DNA from: Rhodopila sp.
Lineage (GTDB): Bacteria > Pseudomonadota > Alphaproteobacteria > Acetobacterales > Acetobacteraceae
Reading direction: 5' to 3'
Assembly (NCBI GenBank): GCA_025355085.1
Contig: JANXLQ010000217.1
Coordinates: forward strand, 1-40,412
Length of the DNA: 40,412 bases
Below are positions 8,667 through 16,514 of the stretch, piece after piece (position 1 is the first letter of the stretch; each line of letters opens with the position of its first letter). The position numbers and the translations under genes are program-made. The notes under the pieces are model-generated. The model did no database searches and had not been told where the DNA came from. It saw only the letters and a list, made by a program, of their open reading frames with translations.

Positions 8667-8745
8667 GAGCAATGAGGCGACAAAGCAGCGGGCCTGTGGT
8701 GCGGATCGAGTAGGCCATCTCGGTCAAGCCGGAGGGCATCCTGTT

Positions 8746-9819
8746 TCATCTGTTGGCGGCCTGGTCAGGCCGATTGTTCGCCTGTCTGACCGCCGCTTCA
8801 TCGTACAGGAATGGCAGCGTGGCAAAACGAATGCCTTTGGTCACCGGCGTTACTTCATGCAGCAATGCGCATGAGAACACGACGGCGCCGCCAACCGGCC
8901 CGCGGTACCGATGCAAGCCGAACTCCGGGAAACGCAAATCGCCGCCTTCGTAGTCATCGTTGAGATTGATCGTCACGGCGAAGCGCCGATGCGCCGTGAC
9001 GCTGGTCGTATTGTCGCGATGAGGCTGGAAATGCCCCCCTTCTCCGGCATCGTAGCAGGCGACGATGTAACGCTCCAGCCGGGTGGCGCTGAACTGGAAG
9101 GATTTCCAGACTTCCGGCAGCAGTCTGGCCTGGATACGCTCCCTGATCGCGATCCGTGTCGGCTCGTGTTCTATCCGATGGTCGCGCCGTTGCTTGAACA
9201 GCATGTCCTCGGCAGGGATCGTGTGCCCATCGACCTCCAGCATAAAACCGCTCTGTTCGCTGCCATGGCTCCGATAGAGGCCGATCAGGTGGCGGCAAAA
9301 ATCGGGTTCGAACACGCGCGGCAGCACCAGGATCGGCGCCCGCCGGTCGGCCCCGTCATGAATCCCGGCTTCGGGTAACGCGGCCACGAACGCCATGACC
9401 GCTTCGGCATGTTCCAGCGGCTCCATGCGCAACACCCGCAACATGGGGTCGAGCACCAGCCAGAAACGCCGGTAGCGGGACAGATCATCCCCGGCCACCG
9501 CACCGTACAGCCGGCTGATGGTCTGATCGATGTCCCAGATCGGCCGTATGCCCGGTGATTGGCGCAGCCGGCCCTGACGTTCATCCTCGGGGTCGATGCT
9601 GATGGCCAGCAGGCAGGCATTGGTACCGTCGAACAGGCGCCGGTGTTTGACCAACGCGACGTGCAGCGCGGCCGAGGCGGCGGCGTCGCCCGCCGAACCG
9701 AGGAAGCATAACACGACGTAACGTCCAGCGACGGTGTCGAAGCTGAAGCGTCGTTGTTCGATGCTGCGGGCGACGAACCATGGGGCCGGATCGCCGGTGT
9801 GGAAGTTGCGCGACTGCAT
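8746..9819 (-). CDS. Redoxin-like domain fused to a 2-oxoglutarate/Fe(II) dioxygenase
   Basis: 357 residues. Residues ~1-155 resemble the AhpC/TSA peroxiredoxin fold: GDPAPWFVA near the start, VVLCFLGSAGD at the first strand-helix, LLAISIDPEDE, then FWLVLDPMLRVLR. The usual peroxidatic Cys in the PxxxTxxC block is missing, so this half is probably not a normal peroxidase. Residues ~160-345 form a prolyl-4-hydroxylase-type dioxygenase: HFQPHRDN supplies HxD, EGGDLRFPEFG is the typical strand, and LLHEVTPVTKGIRF supplies the distal His and the Arg that grips 2-oxoglutarate. The enzyme would hydroxylate an unknown substrate, perhaps protein-bound. ATG 9819 begins right before the redoxin-like fold. 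It is convergent with secA and has no operon partners. Confidence 0.82.
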   Translation of the reverse strand: MQSRNFHTGDPAPWFVARSIEQRRFSFDTVAGRYVVLCFLGSAGDAAASAALHVALVKHRRLFDGTNACLLAISIDPEDERQGRLRQSPGIRPIWDIDQTISRLYGAVAGDDLSRYRRFWLVLDPMLRVLRMEPLEHAEAVMAFVAALPEAGIHDGADRRAPILVLPRVFEPDFCRHLIGLYRSHGSEQSGFMLEVDGHTIPAEDMLFKQRRDHRIEHEPTRIAIRERIQARLLPEVWKSFQFSATRLERYIVACYDAGEGGHFQPHRDNTTSVTAHRRFAVTINLNDDYEGGDLRFPEFGLHRYRGPVGGAVVFSCALLHEVTPVTKGIRFATLPFLYDEAAVRQANNRPDQAANR

Positions 9820-10258
9820 AGGACCTTATCTGGAATGTTCTCAGCAGTGATCGTGCATGACGATGCCTCTGAAAGCCAAATCAATTAAGCAATGATCCAC
9901 ATCGAACGCCCCCGGATAAAATGTTGGAGCGGCCGCGCATGGACTGGCAACGACAGAAGCCGATAGTAAGGTATGCCTCCCTGGACCCACATCGTCATAT
10001 GGTGCGATCTGGACCATGTGCGTCCGCAACACGCCATAGCATTCGGACCGGGGCCATGATGAAAGGACTCATGCCAACTTCAACGCCACAGAAGCATGAT
10101 TGGACTAAGCATCGCCCATCACTAGACCGTTACTGTAACAGATTTGTTATCGTATCATTTTTTCGTTGCGCGCTCACCGAGGATTTGCGACACACGACAC
10201 ATCTTGTGCCGCCTCCAATTCACTCAAAAGAGGCGTTCACGAAGGCTTTACAGCCGCA
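9820..10258. other. Intergenic region between divergent genes
   Basis: About 440 bp without a credible gene. It contains a perfect 11-bp palindrome gttactgtaac (10129-10139), then an A/T-rich patch (10140-10165) that could be promoter territory for the downstream plus-strand gene, but I see no convincing -35/-10 pair. GC is lower than in the neighbouring genes. Confidence 0.5.
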
Positions 10259-11152
10259 ATGAAAAGGTTTTGGTCGATGCCCATCGGCGTAATGGATCGA
10301 GTTGCGGCGCAATGCCCGGTGCCGAGGTCAAGCCCATCGCATGCCGCGATTGATGTCAACGAACGTCAGGTAGGTGCATCCGCGGTCGCCTGGATGGGGC
10401 GGATCAGACAATGGTTCCGCGCGGTTCCGCGCAGCCGGGTTGTCGATATCGGATGGACCCTGCGGCATGCGAAGGCCAGCTTCATATGGGAACAACCGCG
10501 GACAGTTCTGAACAAAGGGCCGCGCCCTACGCACGCGAAAGTCGTAAGCCTGTGCCCGGCCGTGCTGGACCATGAATCGCGACTGATTGAGATCACCTGC
10601 CCGATCGACGCGCGCATTCGCTTTCAGCGCGATGCCCAGGGCCGCCCGGTTCTGGAAAATGCCCTCGGCGATGCGTCGCCGATCCGCTCAAACCATTTGG
10701 GGCAGATGGTCAGGTTGGTCAGCGAGAAAGAATGGCGTCACCCACAGCGGCCAATCATCCAGATCATCACGCCTTATCTGTTCCTGGCGGATGAGCCTGT
10801 CTGGCTGACCCAACTCCCGCCGCTGCACGCTTACCTCCCAGCCCCCTTGCCCGGCCTTCTCATCGGTGGGCGGTATCCCATCGACGTTTGGCCGCGCACG
10901 CTGATGTGGGCCTTCGAATGGCACGATCCGGCCAAAGATCTGGTGTTGAAGCGAGGTGAACCATGGTTCGCCGTACGGTTTGAGACGATGGACCCCAGCC
11001 GCAAGACGCGCCTGATAAAGACGAAATTGACGCCGATGCTGGAGGATTACATTCAGGGCCTGGAGGGTGTCTCAAACTACGTTCGCGGCACCTTCAGTCT
11101 TTTCGATGTGGCTCGCAGCCGTCGGCCGAAGACATTGCTCGCCCCCGAATAA
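10259..11152 (+). CDS. Conserved-looking hypothetical protein (DUF6065-like?)
   Basis: 297 residues from ATG 10259. I chose this start because MKRFWSMPIG follows and a GAAGG lies upstream; an earlier in-frame start at 10166 would add 31 residues of unconvincing sequence. There is no signal peptide and no membrane helix. Features include a Trp/Pro-rich middle, ITCPIDARIRF, IIQIITPYLFLADEPVW, LPGLLIGGRYPIDVWPRTL and KRGEPWFAVRFETMDPSRK. The order (core strand, then a 'gly-tryptophan' region, then a KGEPF-like strand) reminds me of DUF6065-type proteins, which I cannot verify. Function unknown. It sits alone between gene-free stretches, which suggests its own transcription unit. Confidence 0.6.
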   Translation: MKRFWSMPIGVMDRVAAQCPVPRSSPSHAAIDVNERQVGASAVAWMGRIRQWFRAVPRSRVVDIGWTLRHAKASFIWEQPRTVLNKGPRPTHAKVVSLCPAVLDHESRLIEITCPIDARIRFQRDAQGRPVLENALGDASPIRSNHLGQMVRLVSEKEWRHPQRPIIQIITPYLFLADEPVWLTQLPPLHAYLPAPLPGLLIGGRYPIDVWPRTLMWAFEWHDPAKDLVLKRGEPWFAVRFETMDPSRKTRLIKTKLTPMLEDYIQGLEGVSNYVRGTFSLFDVARSRRPKTLLAPE

Positions 11153-11606
11153 GGCGCGATATTTTGGGGTTGCGTCTGCCATAACCGCAAATCGCGCGAT
11201 CGAACAAAGGGGCAGTCCGGGAGTAACCGCGTCGAGTTTGTTTTCCAGTGCATTGCTTTGACTCTGGTTTTCTAATTTTTCGGATTCGATTATTCGCGGA
11301 CGATCCCAAAGTGTTATACCAAGCCGAGAAAAGACTGACCCGCCGGCGTCGGCTTCTGCCCGTCAAGGTAGGTGGAGGCGCACCCTCCATGCCGGTGTTT
11401 ACACGAACAAAAGACCTGGATACCGCATCTGTGCCGGCATGACCTACGGCATGGACGGCATGATCGCCGATTGAGTAGATCGACCCAGCAGACACATTGG
11501 CACCGCGTGACCGCATCGCTAGACTGATTGGCACCAGCTCAAGGTTTCCAATGCATACCAACGCATCGCGTCGCCGCCAGGATTCTTCACCTGACCGGAG
11601 GCTGGT
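11153..11606. other. Gene-free stretch with a degenerate copy of the dispersed repeat
   Basis: No credible gene. It includes an A/T-rich section (11255-11300), a degenerate repeat copy (11361-11391) and a small inverted repeat tggagg/cctcca around 11373-11389. The last ~20 bases are the ribosome-binding region of the sulfotransferase gene. Confidence 0.5.
11361..11391. repeat. Degenerate copy of the dispersed palindromic repeat (copy 4)
   Basis: Over 31 bp it matches the core of the copy at 15581-15611 at 25 positions, including an unbroken aggcgcacc followed by tccatg after one mismatch. Too diverged to be certain on its own, but its intergenic position fits the family. Confidence 0.4.
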
Positions 11607-12590
11607 CTGATCGCCGTTACGCCGGAAGCCCTGGCAGCCCCCATCCTGATTTTGGGCGCCCCTCGTTCGGGAACCACCTGGCTGGCGAAGATCATCGACA
11701 GTCACCCGGATATTCTTTATCGGCACGAGCCGGACGCAACGTTGCCCAGCCCGTCGCCGCTGACACCGGACGCTCTGCCGGCGTTGCTGGCGCGATGGGC
11801 CGCCGACCAAAGCCCGCGCACGGCCACTAAGCAACCGTTCTTTCCCAAGTCCTGGCAGTCAGCCTGGAAACGCCGGCTGCGGACGCTGTTGGCAACCGGC
11901 GCCAGCGCGGCCGCCCACCTGCCGCCGCCGTTCAAGGCCATGTCCAGGCTGCGCATTCCTGATTTTAACGACAAGCCGGCGCCGCGTGTCGCCATCAAGT
12001 CGATCGGCTGGCCGGACGGGGCGCCGGTTCTGGCCCGCACTCTCCCCGACAGCCGCACGATCTTCATTTTGCGGCATCCCTGCGGTCAGGTCGCCTCGGT
12101 CATGCGCGGCAACAACCAGCGCCGTTTCGATCTGAAAAGCGAAGGCACCGACATGCCGTTCGATGAGGCCGCCGCGATCCGTTTCGCCGCACGGAAAGGC
12201 GTCGGCGAAGCTGAATTCCAGACACTGCCCGACGCCGCCAAATACGGCTGGAGCTGGCGTGCCTTCAACGAACCGGCCTACGCCGCGCTGGCCGCTCAGC
12301 CCAATGTCCATGTCGTTCTATACGAAGCGTTATGCGCCCAGCCTGAAGTGCTGGCCCGCCGGATATTGCGGTTCGCCGGCCTGCACTGGAACCCGCAAAC
12401 CGAGGACTTCGTCGTCCGCAGTACCGCGCACCAGGGTCGGGCCGGATACTACGCGATCTTCCGCAATGCCGCAGCCGCAGCCGAGAACTGGCGAACATCC
12501 ATGCCGGCCACCGATCAGAACGCGGTCCGATCGGTCGTCGCCAGCTCGCCGCTGGCTCGGTTTTGGCCAGACCTGATGAACCCGGGATGA
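11607..12590 (+). CDS. Sulfotransferase family protein, probable CTG start
   Basis: About 327 residues. Sulfotransferases move sulfate from PAPS to a hydroxyl or amine. The 5'-phosphosulfate loop is GAPRSGTTWLAKIIDSHP near the N-terminus, and the 3'-phosphate segment is ILRHPCGQVASVMRG, with its Arg and the Ser of the family pattern. The acceptor (lipid, glycan or small molecule) is not predictable. Start choice: the frame is closed by TGA at 11592, and no ATG or GTG occurs before the P-loop. GGAGG (11597-11601) sits 5 nt before CTG 11607, giving LIAVTPEALAAPILILGAPRSG, which restores the first beta strand. TTG 11652 would cut into that strand. It is followed at ~40 bp by a DsbA-like gene. 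Confidence 0.82.
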   Translation: MIAVTPEALAAPILILGAPRSGTTWLAKIIDSHPDILYRHEPDATLPSPSPLTPDALPALLARWAADQSPRTATKQPFFPKSWQSAWKRRLRTLLATGASAAAHLPPPFKAMSRLRIPDFNDKPAPRVAIKSIGWPDGAPVLARTLPDSRTIFILRHPCGQVASVMRGNNQRRFDLKSEGTDMPFDEAAAIRFAARKGVGEAEFQTLPDAAKYGWSWRAFNEPAYAALAAQPNVHVVLYEALCAQPEVLARRILRFAGLHWNPQTEDFVVRSTAHQGRAGYYAIFRNAAAAAENWRTSMPATDQNAVRSVVASSPLARFWPDLMNPG

Positions 12591-12632
12591 TGCCTGCGTG
12601 ACAATTTGGCGCGAAAGCGTCACACTTGCACC

Positions 12633-13301
12633 GTGAACGTTCTATCGCCTCCCAAAGCTCGGCTTCAGATTGAGATCGTGCATGATCTCGTCTGCCCCTG
12701 GTGCTATCTGGGGGTCAGGCGCCTGTTGCGAACGTTGCGCCGCCGTCCGGACATTGCGTTCGAGCTGGTCTGGCGGCCGTTCCTGCTGAACCCCGAAATG
12801 CCGCGCATGGGCATGGCCCGCCCCGAGTACGTGGTGCGCAAATTCGGCGGTGAAGACCGGGCGAAGCGTATGTACGCGCAAATCAGTGAAACCGGCCGGA
12901 ATGAAGGGTTGGATTTCCGCTTTGAGCGCATTCGCCGCACGCCGTCGTCGATCGATGCGCACCGCCTGGTTCGCTATGCCTCGGGTTACGGCCGAGCGGA
13001 CAGTTTGGTGGAGGCGTTGTTCGCGGCGCATTTCACGGATGGGTACGATATCGGCGACCATGGCATCCTGATCGCCGTCGCAACCGCGTGCGGCATGGAC
13101 CCGATTTCGGTGCGTTGTTTCCTGGCCTCCGACGCGGAATTTGAGGGCGTCCACGCCGACAATCTGCGGGCGCACCGGCTGGGAATCAATGGCGTACCGT
13201 GCTTCGTCGTCGATGGGATCCACGCGATTGCCGGCGCGCAGGAACCCGAAGTGATCGAACGGTTGATCGACATCGCGACGGTGGATGCGGTTCAATTCTA
13301 A
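12633..13301 (+). CDS. DsbA-family/FrnE-like thiol oxidoreductase
   Basis: 222 residues if GTG 12633 is used; TTG 12606 would add 9 non-conserved residues. The thioredoxin fold starts at LQIEIVHDLVCPWCYLGVRRL, whose CPWC active site (residues ~20-23) is the mark of the FrnE/2-hydroxychromene-isomerase branch. Later elements are RTPSSIDAHRLVRYA, FAAHFTDGYDIGD and NGVPCFVVDGIHAIAGAQEPEV, with the cis-Pro in GVPCFVV. There is no signal peptide, so it is probably cytoplasmic. The substrate is unknown. It lies between a sulfotransferase and a binding-protein-like gene on the same strand, possibly one transcript. Confidence 0.85.
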   Translation: MNVLSPPKARLQIEIVHDLVCPWCYLGVRRLLRTLRRRPDIAFELVWRPFLLNPEMPRMGMARPEYVVRKFGGEDRAKRMYAQISETGRNEGLDFRFERIRRTPSSIDAHRLVRYASGYGRADSLVEALFAAHFTDGYDIGDHGILIAVATACGMDPISVRCFLASDAEFEGVHADNLRAHRLGINGVPCFVVDGIHAIAGAQEPEVIERLIDIATVDAVQF

Positions 13302-13418
13302 AGCGTGCGCCGTGATTGTGTGCTGGTCACTGGACCGGCGCAAACGCCCTGCGCGGATTGCCGAAGTCCCGGTTCGCCGCCTACACTGGTGACTGAAACC
13401 AATAATGGAAGCGTCCGC

Positions 13419-14144
13419 ATGACCCCTGAAATCAAAGCCCAGCTCGCACCGCACGGCGTGCTGCGCGCTGGCATCAATATGAGCAACTTCCTGCTTGTCA
13501 CCGGCCGCAGCGCCAATGGCGATCCGGAAGGTGTGTCGCCCGGGATGGCACTGATTATCGCCGATGCGCTGGGCGTGCCGGTGCAGTATGTGCAGTACGC
13601 GAAGCCGGGGGAGCTGGCTGACGATGCCGGCAAGGACCTTTGGGACATCGGCAACATCGGCGCCGAACCCGCCCGGGCCGAGAAGATCGCATTCACCGCC
13701 GCGTATGCCGAGATCGAGGCCACCTACATGGTGCCTCCCGGTTCCGCACTGAAGACCATCGCGGATGTGGACAAGCCCGGCGTGCGGATCGCGGTATCGG
13801 CCCGCAGTGCCTACGACCTCTGGTTGGAGCGCAACATCAGGCATGCGACGGTGGAGCGGGCGAACGGTCTGGATGGCGCGTTGAGCCTGTTCCTGGGCGG
13901 CGGGTTCGACGCCCTCGCCGGGCTGCGGCCAGGGCTGTTAAGCGATGTGTTGAAAATGCCGGGGGCGGTGATCCTGCCGGGCCAGTTCACGGCGGTGCAG
14001 CAAGCCGTTGGAACCGCGAAGGGCAACACAGCAGCGGCGGCATGGCTGCATACGTTCGTGGAGGAAGCCAAGGCATCGGGTCAGGTCGCGAAGTTTATTG
14101 CCGAACACAAGGTCAACGGCCTGTCAGTCGCGCCTCCGGGCTGA
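13419..14144 (+). CDS. Periplasmic-binding-protein-like (family 3) protein without signal peptide
   Basis: 241 residues from ATG 13419, with GGAAG upstream at a fair distance. The fold matches the extracellular solute-binding family 3 (SBP_bac_3): GVLRAGINMSN.LLV at the start, SPGMALIIADALGVPVQYV, DLWDIGNIGAEPARAEKIAFT (the W.GR..R-type block), TAAYAEIEATYMVP and VRIAVSARSAYDLWLER. Such proteins usually bind amino acids in the periplasm for an ABC importer, but here no signal peptide is seen and no permease or ATPase is nearby. It may act as a cytoplasmic binder or enzyme (cyclohexadienyl-dehydratase-like), or the true start may be missed. A 15-bp stem-loop follows. Confidence 0.8.
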   Translation: MTPEIKAQLAPHGVLRAGINMSNFLLVTGRSANGDPEGVSPGMALIIADALGVPVQYVQYAKPGELADDAGKDLWDIGNIGAEPARAEKIAFTAAYAEIEATYMVPPGSALKTIADVDKPGVRIAVSARSAYDLWLERNIRHATVERANGLDGALSLFLGGGFDALAGLRPGLLSDVLKMPGAVILPGQFTAVQQAVGTAKGNTAAAAWLHTFVEEAKASGQVAKFIAEHKVNGLSVAPPG

Positions 14145-14150
14145 CCTTTT

Positions 14151-14186
14151 CGTTCAATCCCCGGACCCGTATCCGGGGATTGAACG
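14151..14186 (+). terminator. Perfect 15-bp stem-loop between convergent genes
   Basis: Arms cgttcaatccccgga (14151-14165) and its exact complement at 14172-14186 enclose a 6-nt loop. It starts 7 bp after the binding-protein stop and lies before the end of the minus-strand FN3 gene, so it can serve both. TTTT precedes the stem on the plus strand, equal to AAAA after it on the minus; no proper U-tract follows it in either direction. Confidence 0.65.
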
Positions 14187-14252
14187 ATTACGCCCGTGGA
14201 TTGGTGCGCCGATTCACCCAACGCCAGGTAGGCGAGCGTTGGGATCGGGTCT

Positions 14253-15323
14253 CTAGGATACTGTGATCGCGGAGGTAACAAGCGCCCCGGTGATGACACC
14301 GCCCGAACCTTGGGCAAGCATCCACAAATAGTACGTCCCGGGCGTGGCTGGTGCGTTGAAGTATTGCGCCCAGCCGTTCGTCTGGCCGTCGGGGGCTGCC
14401 GCGATCAAACCCGTGGTTGGGACCGTGGAATTGCTGGCGGACCACGCGAACGCGGCGCCGGTCACCGTGGTGGGCGCGGCAGTCGCGAACAACATTACCC
14501 CTCCATTGGGCGCCACGCTCGCGTTGTGAGTCTGCGTGGCAGCGGCCGTCCAGCCGCCCGGCGCAACCGTGGCGCCCCATGTCGTGGCGGTTGTGATCGC
14601 TGACCACGCACCCGGACTCGCTGCGGCGTTTGTGGCCTGGATTTCAACGTCGATTGCCGTTGCTCCGGCGAACCCGGTTACTGTGTAGGGACTGATGACG
14701 CCGGACACGGCCGTCCAGTTACCCGCACCGCTGGGGCTGAAGCGCACGTTAAATCCGGTGGCGGCGCCGTGCGTGCTGTCGGTCGCGGGCGCTGACCAGG
14801 TGGCGATGAGTTTCGTGCTGGTGCCGTCCGGCGGCGGTACGACGCTGGCGATCGCCGGGACATTCGGTACGGCGAATGCCGTAGTGAGTGTGCTGGTTGC
14901 CGACCATGCACTGCTGCCGGTGACATTCACGCCCTGGACCTGAACGTCGATCGCCACCCCGGCAGCCATGCCTGACACGGTGTATGGGCTGATAACGCCC
15001 GCGACCGCCGTCCAGGTTGCGGCACCTGACGGACTGGACCTCAGATTGAAGCTGGTGGCGGCGTTGTGCGAGCCATCGGTCGCCGGGGTTGTCCAGGTGG
15101 CAACCAGTGCGCTGCCAGTGCCTTGCGCCAACGATGCAGCCCCTGGTGCATTCGGACTGTGCGACACCGGCACCGTAACCATCGCCGGCCCGGCCGGTGC
15201 GCCGGCCCATCCGGTTGCCGGCTGATCCCAACGTGTTTGCGGTGGCGGCGAGTTCGGATGCCCCAGGGCATGAACCGCGGCGATGTGAGGATTTTTCTGG
15301 AGGAGGGTAGGGGATTTCGGCAT
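14253..15323 (-). CDS. Fibronectin type III repeat protein
   Basis: 356 residues from ATG 15323, chosen because AGGAG lies 10 nt upstream; an upstream in-frame ATG adds 19 unlikely residues. After a ~45-residue Pro-rich head there are two very similar FN3 domains (~residues 60-150 and ~155-245), each with ATW..PATD...., ATSFNLR/ATGFNVRFSPSGA, a WTAV.GVISPYTV strand and an IDVQVQ/IDVEIQ strand. A third, more diverged C-terminal domain follows, ending in YLWMLAQGSGGVITGA. Such proteins often bind carbohydrate or act as extracellular or phage-tail adhesins. There is no signal peptide, so export, if any, is by another route. Codon use does not look foreign. Upstream lies an A/T-rich probable promoter. 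Confidence 0.8.
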   Translation of the reverse strand: MPKSPTLLQKNPHIAAVHALGHPNSPPPQTRWDQPATGWAGAPAGPAMVTVPVSHSPNAPGAASLAQGTGSALVATWTTPATDGSHNAATSFNLRSSPSGAATWTAVAGVISPYTVSGMAAGVAIDVQVQGVNVTGSSAWSATSTLTTAFAVPNVPAIASVVPPPDGTSTKLIATWSAPATDSTHGAATGFNVRFSPSGAGNWTAVSGVISPYTVTGFAGATAIDVEIQATNAAASPGAWSAITTATTWGATVAPGGWTAAATQTHNASVAPNGGVMLFATAAPTTVTGAAFAWSASNSTVPTTGLIAAAPDGQTNGWAQYFNAPATPGTYYLWMLAQGSGGVITGALVTSAITVS

Positions 15324-15579
15324 TTGCGTGCGGCTCCTGTTTGCGCCGCGTGGATATGGTGCGTCAGTTTGTGTTATCAATATGTTAGTATAACTATCTT
15401 ACATTAAGATCGCGAATGCCAATGTGCCGATGCCGGTATGCCATGCCGGTATGTCATGCCAGTCCAGGGCTTCGAAGGGACCGATACCCCTGTTCAGAGA
15501 TCGCTATCCCGGGACCATCTGGGTGAGCGAAAGCCGCCAGACCGGCCGAACCTTTGGCCCGCGCACCGGCCGCCCTCGC
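15324..15579. other. Intergenic region with A/T-rich promoter-like patch and a 13-bp tandem repeat
   Basis: The stretch 15365-15415 is strongly A/T-rich compared with the window and lies upstream of the minus-strand FN3 gene, so it probably holds that gene's promoter. At 15430-15442 and 15443-15455 the 13-mer atgccggtatg(c/t)c occurs twice in tandem. No gene is visible. Confidence 0.5.
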
Positions 15580-15617
15580 ATCGTCATGGTGCGCGAAGGC
15601 GCACCATCCATGTCTTT
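15580..15617. repeat. Dispersed palindromic repeat, half copy (copy 2)
   Basis: 38 bp match 5611-5648 with two differences (core cgtcatggtgcgcgaaggcg, then ccatccatgtcttt). The right-hand arm present in copy 1 is missing, so this copy cannot form the long hairpin. The following stretch to 15982 has no credible gene. Confidence 0.8.
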
Positions 15618-15982
15618 GGGCTGGTTGGGGACAGCTAGCATTACCAGGTGCGGCGATTGGTCCGCCGAGCCGGAACCTTACCGTATCGGTCTTTTCGGTG
15701 GTTGCCGATCATCGTGCCACGCCGGTAGCTGGCCGTGGCGGCGACCAAGCCGATAACAACGGCCGGCGCTCAGCCCCCCCCTCATTCGCGGTGGCGTGGC
15801 CTGAACCACCTCCGGTCCCGGTCTTGAAGGCATCACGCGAAGCAGCATCCGCCGGAGGTGACGCCTATATAGGTGTCAAAATCCAGTTTTAGCATATTGC
15901 GTATGTGGATTTTTCCTGTTACGAGACCGTTGCGAATGTTCACCAGACAACTCGCAACAACCGAATAGGGGAAATTCAATCC

Positions 15983-16171
15983 ATGAAGAAGATCGTTTTG
16001 GCCCTCACAGCCGTAACGCTGATGGCATCGGCAACGATGCCCGCATTTGCGCTGACCCCCGCCCAACAGAAAGCCGCCCAACAGAAAGCCGAATTCCAGG
16101 AAGTAGGCAAACCCAAACCCGTCAAACCTCCCGCTACCGGTGGCGGTGGTGGCGGTTCAAAAAAATCATAA
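15983..16171 (+). CDS. Small secreted protein, Gln/Lys/Gly-rich
   Basis: 62 residues. A clear Sec signal peptide is visible: basic MKK, a hydrophobic core LALTAVTLMASATM, and cleavage after PAFA (about residue 23). The mature part is ~39 residues, with AQQKAAQQKAEFQ, then a Pro/Lys stretch KPKPVKPP, six Gly and a Lys/Ser end. AGGGGA (15967-15972) lies upstream of ATG 15983 at good spacing. There is no cysteine and no enzyme motif. I do not recognise the family; a periplasmic peptide or envelope role is only a guess. Confidence 0.7.
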   Translation: MKKIVLALTAVTLMASATMPAFALTPAQQKAAQQKAEFQEVGKPKPVKPPATGGGGGGSKKS

Positions 16172-16196
16172 ACGAGCACTGTCCATCGCGCGCGGA

Positions 16197-16228
16197 GACA
16201 CGGCGTTGGCTACAGCCTCCGCCGTGTC
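16197..16228 (+). terminator. 9-bp stem-loop after the small secreted gene
   Basis: gacacggcg (16197-16205) pairs exactly with cgccgtgtc (16220-16228) around a 14-nt loop. No U-tract follows. It lies 25 bp past the stop of the secreted protein and could end its transcript. Confidence 0.4.
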
Positions 16229-16356
16229 ATCGGCCGCTTGCGTTGAGCTAGCGCCGGCTCTGACAGGTGACGAGAATCGACGGCCGGTCCCGGTTCAGCC
16301 GGTCGAGACACTCCTTCCGTCGATGATCCCGTCGGAAGGCAAACGGCCGGAAGGGC

Positions 16357-16420
16357 ATCTCATTGCAAAATCAGATTTATTTGATTAAAATATATTTTTG
16401 GTATCGTATTTAGCTTGGTT
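16357..16420 (+). promoter_or_regulatory. A/T-rich upstream region of the lipoprotein gene
   Basis: A markedly A/T-rich block, including aaatcagattt (an inverted repeat around one A) and TTGATT about 17 bp before TCGTAT. The same aaatcagattt word occurs upstream of secA (5747-5757). It may be a promoter with an UP-like element about 100 bp before GTG 16515; assigned by composition only. Confidence 0.3.
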
Positions 16421-16514
16421 GGCGGATACCTGCTGACGGTCGCGCTGAATTCACGGTAGGGTCAGGGTTCGACCTCGGTTTGGCAAACCATATCAACGAC
16501 CGGGAACCATCAAC

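Noticed and set aside
11094-11834. 246-codon minus-strand open frame
   Set aside because: Runs through the intergenic repeat and into the sulfotransferase; no motif.
12642-13844. 400-codon minus-strand open frame
   Set aside because: Antisense to the DsbA-like and binding-protein genes, which have clear motifs.
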